Positions 59,873 through 64,000 of a stretch of DNA of 64,000 nt are shown piece after piece. Under the pieces are notes generated by a model. That model saw nothing but the letters and a program-made list of their open reading frames with translations. It searched no databases and was not told the DNA's origin. The position numbers were made by a program, and so were the translations under genes. Within the stretch, counting starts at the first letter, position 1; every line of letters begins with the position of its first letter. Source of the DNA: Prosapia bicincta (lineage: Eukaryota > Arthropoda > Insecta > Hemiptera > Cercopidae); contig JBAIZL010000001.1 in NCBI GenBank assembly GCA_036971475.1, forward strand, positions 110,845,350-110,909,349. The letters run 5' to 3'.

Positions 59873-61607
59873 AAATTTCATAGCTACCCAAACCCGGTTA
59901 CCATCACATCAATCATCAATCAATGCAATTGAAGCCATGTCATTAAAACCACTTAGCAAACATCACGGTAACCCAAGCCACCACTGTCCCAACTGCAAAT
60001 CAATATCACTGGAATCCAAACAACACGCTAAAAACAAAGTAAAAATCAGTTACTAAAATCATCCCCGCTCCCACCATAAGAAATAGTAGCACAACCAACA
60101 ATAAATCATCATTATTACCATTTTTTATTATCATGTTTATTATTGCAGCGAGCATTTATTGTTTTTTGGATAGTAATTACTGACAAAATGTTTTAACAAT
60201 GTAATAGTTGTATACAATATTTTTTAAAGACAAGAGATACAAATTATTTCCTTTTAATCCCAACACATTTTATAAATATATAAAACACGATATTTGTAAA
60301 TAGGAATCATAATTATTGTGCCACATTAGATCCACAAAGAAATAAAAAACGGTTTTAATCGAATATCGTCTGCAATATTTACTAAGCCTACATATGACTC
60401 AGTGCCAGAGTTATATTATCTATAGTACTAAAAGACGACAGTATGAAACTCATAAAATTGTATAACTTATAGCTTAACTTTAGTTATTATAATGGCAATG
60501 TCTACAAGCTCCTAAGATTGGATGCGGCTTTAGTGCTTAATAAAGGGTCTTGCATAATATTCGGAGCTTAGAGATTATAGTAAATGGCATAGAGAGCATT
60601 TACCAGAAAATAATTACCATCTGAAGCTTTACGTAGATCCTTATTTAAACTCTTTACAATATTCAGTCCAAGTGGTGTATTATGTATTTAAAAAAAAAAA
60701 CAAATGACAAAAACAAATTTGGAAGAATAACTATATATACTTTTCAAGTAATTTTTTCTTGTTTCTAAATGATAAGTAAGAAACAGTTTTGAAGAAATAC
60801 GAACAAAATGACGAAACTTATAAACGTAACTTGACTAATTAGGCTATGCAATATATTAGAAATTTGTGTTTATAATTCAAATAAATTTCAATACACAAAG
60901 CTGGAGAACATTTCTTGTACAGTAATTGCATGTAGGAATCACACAAAATAAACATACAATAGCTTTTTATGTTAATTGTAAAAGAACAAATGCTAACCAA
61001 TTTTATATTTACTAAACCATGTATAATTAGGATTTATGATTATGAGAAACTACGGTCTATGTTAAAGGTCTGTTTTATATCAAAATGTTTAAAGTAGAAA
61101 CAATTATGCTTTAATTAATATCTTTTTTATAACTTTATTTGTGTAAAACAATAATTATAATTAGAGAAAAGGAAAATGGATTATGAAGTTTAAATGTTTT
61201 AAGGTGACATATTTTATTTACTACCATAGCAATTACATAAATGGTAACAATAAATATGAATAATTTATTGCGTATTGAAAAACTAGAAAAGCATTTTCAA
61301 GTATTCGAAAGCTTTATAGACAGTTTATTTATCTAGAAGGCTTTTATATTTCCGATTGTTCCGAGTTTTTAGCTGAATAGTAAAACCATAGTTACAGTTT
61401 GTCAGTCGACACGTAAGGCCTACTGACGTTCCGTTAGATGTGACCTTAATAAAACTTTAAGGATACTGTAGCCTTTGTATTTTCAAGCTATTACAGAGGT
61501 TTCCATTTATAAAACATTTAAGACAAAAAAGGGTTTTTCCAAAGGCTGCTGTCTATATGTATAATGTACACACACACACAGACGCACACACACACGCATC
61601 ACGGTAG

Positions 61608-61664
<57 letters not shown>

Positions 61665-61732
61665 CTTAAACAACATAGATTATTCAAATACAAGAATATT
61701 TATTAATTTATAATATATATAAATTATATATA

Positions 61733-61796
<64 letters not shown>

Positions 61797-62335
61797 TACA
61801 CACACACACTTCACGGTTGTACATAGCCTTATCACTAATAATGGGAAAGGCCAATATAATAAAATCGTAGTACGTAGTATTAGAAGGTGTAATTACAGTA
61901 CATGGGCTCAATTTATAATAACTTTAGTGACAAGAACAAACTAGAATATATTATATATTATTGCATTTTAATTATATTTTAAAACATAATATATTTTTAT
62001 TTAAAACATATATTTATGCTGTGAGATTTTATAACATATAGTTGAGACATAGGGATGTAAATTTATTTACAGATGGTTATTAGTTACAAAAAAAGGGTGT
62101 TAGTGAGTTAAGGTCTGGCAATCACAAGAAACTCGGTGAGGGGGATATATTTTTATAATTATGCGAATTTCGAACGACAAAAACCGTTGAAAGAACGTTA
62201 CACTTGATAAAAAATTAAATATTTATTAAATATTTGAACTTTGATTGGCTGAATTACCATAACGGGTTATAGAAATGCAGAGGGAATTATATCGCGGAGA
62301 AAGTTACCCGATTAGATAGAGTAGAGAATTGTTTT
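59873..62335. repeat. Tandem duplication unit 2
   Basis: Direct copy of unit 1, with the same beginning and end. The minisatellite position (61565-61815) holds only end units, an (AT)n, a T-run of about 28 and a second (AT)n. Confidence 0.85.
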
Positions 62336-64000
62336 GGTAGGGCTAATTAAGAAATGTTCAACGTAATAGGGTTGTGTTATGTAAGAGAAGATTTTATTCA
62401 GAAATAAGAGACAAATTATTATAAGAGAGAAATTTTTTCATTAAATTAGGTGTTGAGAGATTTTTTTTAAATTAGCGAAGAATGGGAATTATATAAAATA
62501 GAATTAGTTAAAGAAAGACTATTGTGGAGTAGGTGTTAAATTTACGTAAGTTAAGTGCGACGAGTTGTAATCCTGAGGTAGTGGCAAGAGCACTTGCAGA
62601 ATTACCGACCAAAAAAGGAAAATAAACTTTTGGTACTATATATATTTTGCATGTTAAAAGAGAGTTTAAGATTATTTCGTCAAATTTGTATAAATTAACA
62701 TTCAATTCTTCGGTTATTCTTAATCAAGTTTTTATTATAAAGCATTACTATTCACGAAAGTTATTCGAGTAAAGTCAAAGATCCCAGTAAGGTTACTTGT
62801 GAGGTAACAAAAATATAATTACTATTGAAATAGCATAACGTTAGTATTAAGAGAACGACATGCCTCAATAGTTTATAAACAGCTCTGTGAATACTGATTA
62901 ATAGTCATTAAAAATTAAATTATGTTCTTTATTCATTAGAAATGTATTTGCCAGGAGAACGTGTACATCATTTTATGTTTAATTGGAATTATTGTAATAG
63001 TTAATAGCCATGATATAATTAAATTCATGTATATAAAATATTTATATTCATCTTACAAATTGTGTAATTTTATTAGCCACGTGCATAACTCTTATTTACT
63101 ATCTCATATGACTTTTTTATACAGTTAAATTTAAATTTAAAATAATGGCGCTCAACTAGCAGGCAGTGGTGAATAAATAAAAGACAATAATAAATTACTA
63201 AAATTGACAGACATTTTTGCTTAAGGTAAGTGTGTTAACTACTGTAAATTATCAAAGCACTGTCTAGTAAACACGTATTAAGGACATGATTTTAAAATAG
63301 TTTTCAGGTAAAAACACGTTGTGAATAACATTGTAAAAGGCCGAGATGGTAGCTCAGTTTCAAGACGAAGTAGGAGAAACTTGAGAAATTGAATATAATA
63401 AGTGATGAAAATAACCAGGCTGAAGAATTATGAAAGAAAAAGGACATAAATGATTTAGTATAAGCGATTGATTTAGCGGTAAACTCTGCAGAAAATTATA
63501 AGTGTGGGGACAGACATGTATATCAAAAATATCTACATAAAGGTTATAAAAATAAGAAATATATACAACTCACAATTTTAAAACTTCATGATATTATGTC
63601 ATCATCATCAGTGATTCTATCACAAACATATAACTTTAGTTAAAAAATGGAACATAACCTATAATATTTTATCAAAGGCTAGAACCAAATCTGCGCATTG
63701 GAAAACTCACAATAACGGCTACTAATATATTTACAATGAACAAAATGTGATAACTGCATTTATGTTCCTTTCCTAGAATTAAACTTATATGTTTGAGATA
63801 GAATCACTGATGATGATGAAACAATGTCATTGAAACGCTTTTGAGATTAGCGTTTTATAATTGTTATATATCTACTTTATATAGGCTAATGACAGATCAC
63901 AGACATTTAATTCATGCTTTATTAACACTCAACGTTTCAAATTTCTTTCCGAAATTCCTATTCAAGAGCTCGTTTTTATTAAAACAATATACAACATAGC
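62336..64000. other. AT-rich end of window
   Basis: No gene supported. A short plus-strand frame near 62540-62625 reads KLSATSCNPEVVARALAELP before a stop and might be an exon remnant of an unknown gene. Confidence 0.4.
63599..63819. repeat. Inverted repeat with CTGATGATGATGA ends
   Basis: Arms 63599-63633 and 63785-63819 are inverted copies with one or two mismatches, separated by about 150 bp. The right arm is followed by ATTGAAACGC, a Penelope-like end motif. Confidence 0.65.

Noticed and set aside
62508..62705. 65-codon minus-strand frame
   Set aside because: No recognised motif. The opposite strand has an equally coding-looking short stretch, so neither can be trusted.

Overview
The window is animal nuclear DNA, most likely from an insect. 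The evidence is spliced genes with GT-AG introns, TATA promoters and AATAAA signals, very AT-rich spacer full of (AT)n and (AC)n microsatellites, and relics of non-LTR, Penelope-like, Helitron, pogo-like, Mutator-like and Tc1/mariner-superfamily elements of kinds common in insect genomes. The species cannot be named from the sequence. There are no bacterial-type genes, and I saw no tRNA or rRNA gene.

The main content is a cluster of tiny secreted-peptide genes, each split into four very small coding exons (27, 65, 92-101 and 41-50 nt) with intron phases 0, 2 and 1. In order along the plus strand they are gene A (7686-13472), gene C (21901-25916), gene D (28183-32096) and gene B (40000-44625). 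An inverted broken copy lies on the minus strand at 17547-18146. All share a signal-peptide module (exons 1 and 2) and a TATA box about 75 bp before the ATG. The C-terminal exon comes in two unrelated kinds: a Gly-rich hydrophobic tail (A, B, C) or a small Cys-loop tail (D). Genes C and D each have a second, spare terminal exon downstream with its own poly(A) signal, so one promoter and signal module could be spliced to different C-termini. Five of the six tails end in Gly right before the stop, as in amidated peptides. I do not recognise the family; neuropeptide-, antimicrobial-, salivary- or venom-like roles are all open.

Layout: 1-6560 is AT-rich spacer with a LINE relic. 6560-16783 is duplication block copy 1, holding gene A. 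16784-21830 holds the inverted pseudogene and two LINE relics. 21830-38957 holds genes C and D, with a Helitron-like element, a Mutator-like transposase relic and LINE and Penelope relics in introns and spacers. 38958-50570 is block copy 2, holding gene B and a young, apparently intact DD82E (Sailor-type) transposon. 50570-55860 is spacer with repeats. 56133-62330 is a second tandem duplication containing a roughly 35-copy minisatellite, and the rest is spacer.

How it fits together: the peptide genes grew by tandem and segmental duplication, and mobile elements accumulated in introns and spacers. Comparing the two 10-kb block copies dates several insertions (DD82E transposon only in copy 2; Penelope fragment, pogo-like TIR and a hairpin only in copy 1). 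The third exon differs between A and B almost only by amino-acid replacements, which hints at diversifying selection or gene conversion. The only long intact reading frame in the window is the transposase.
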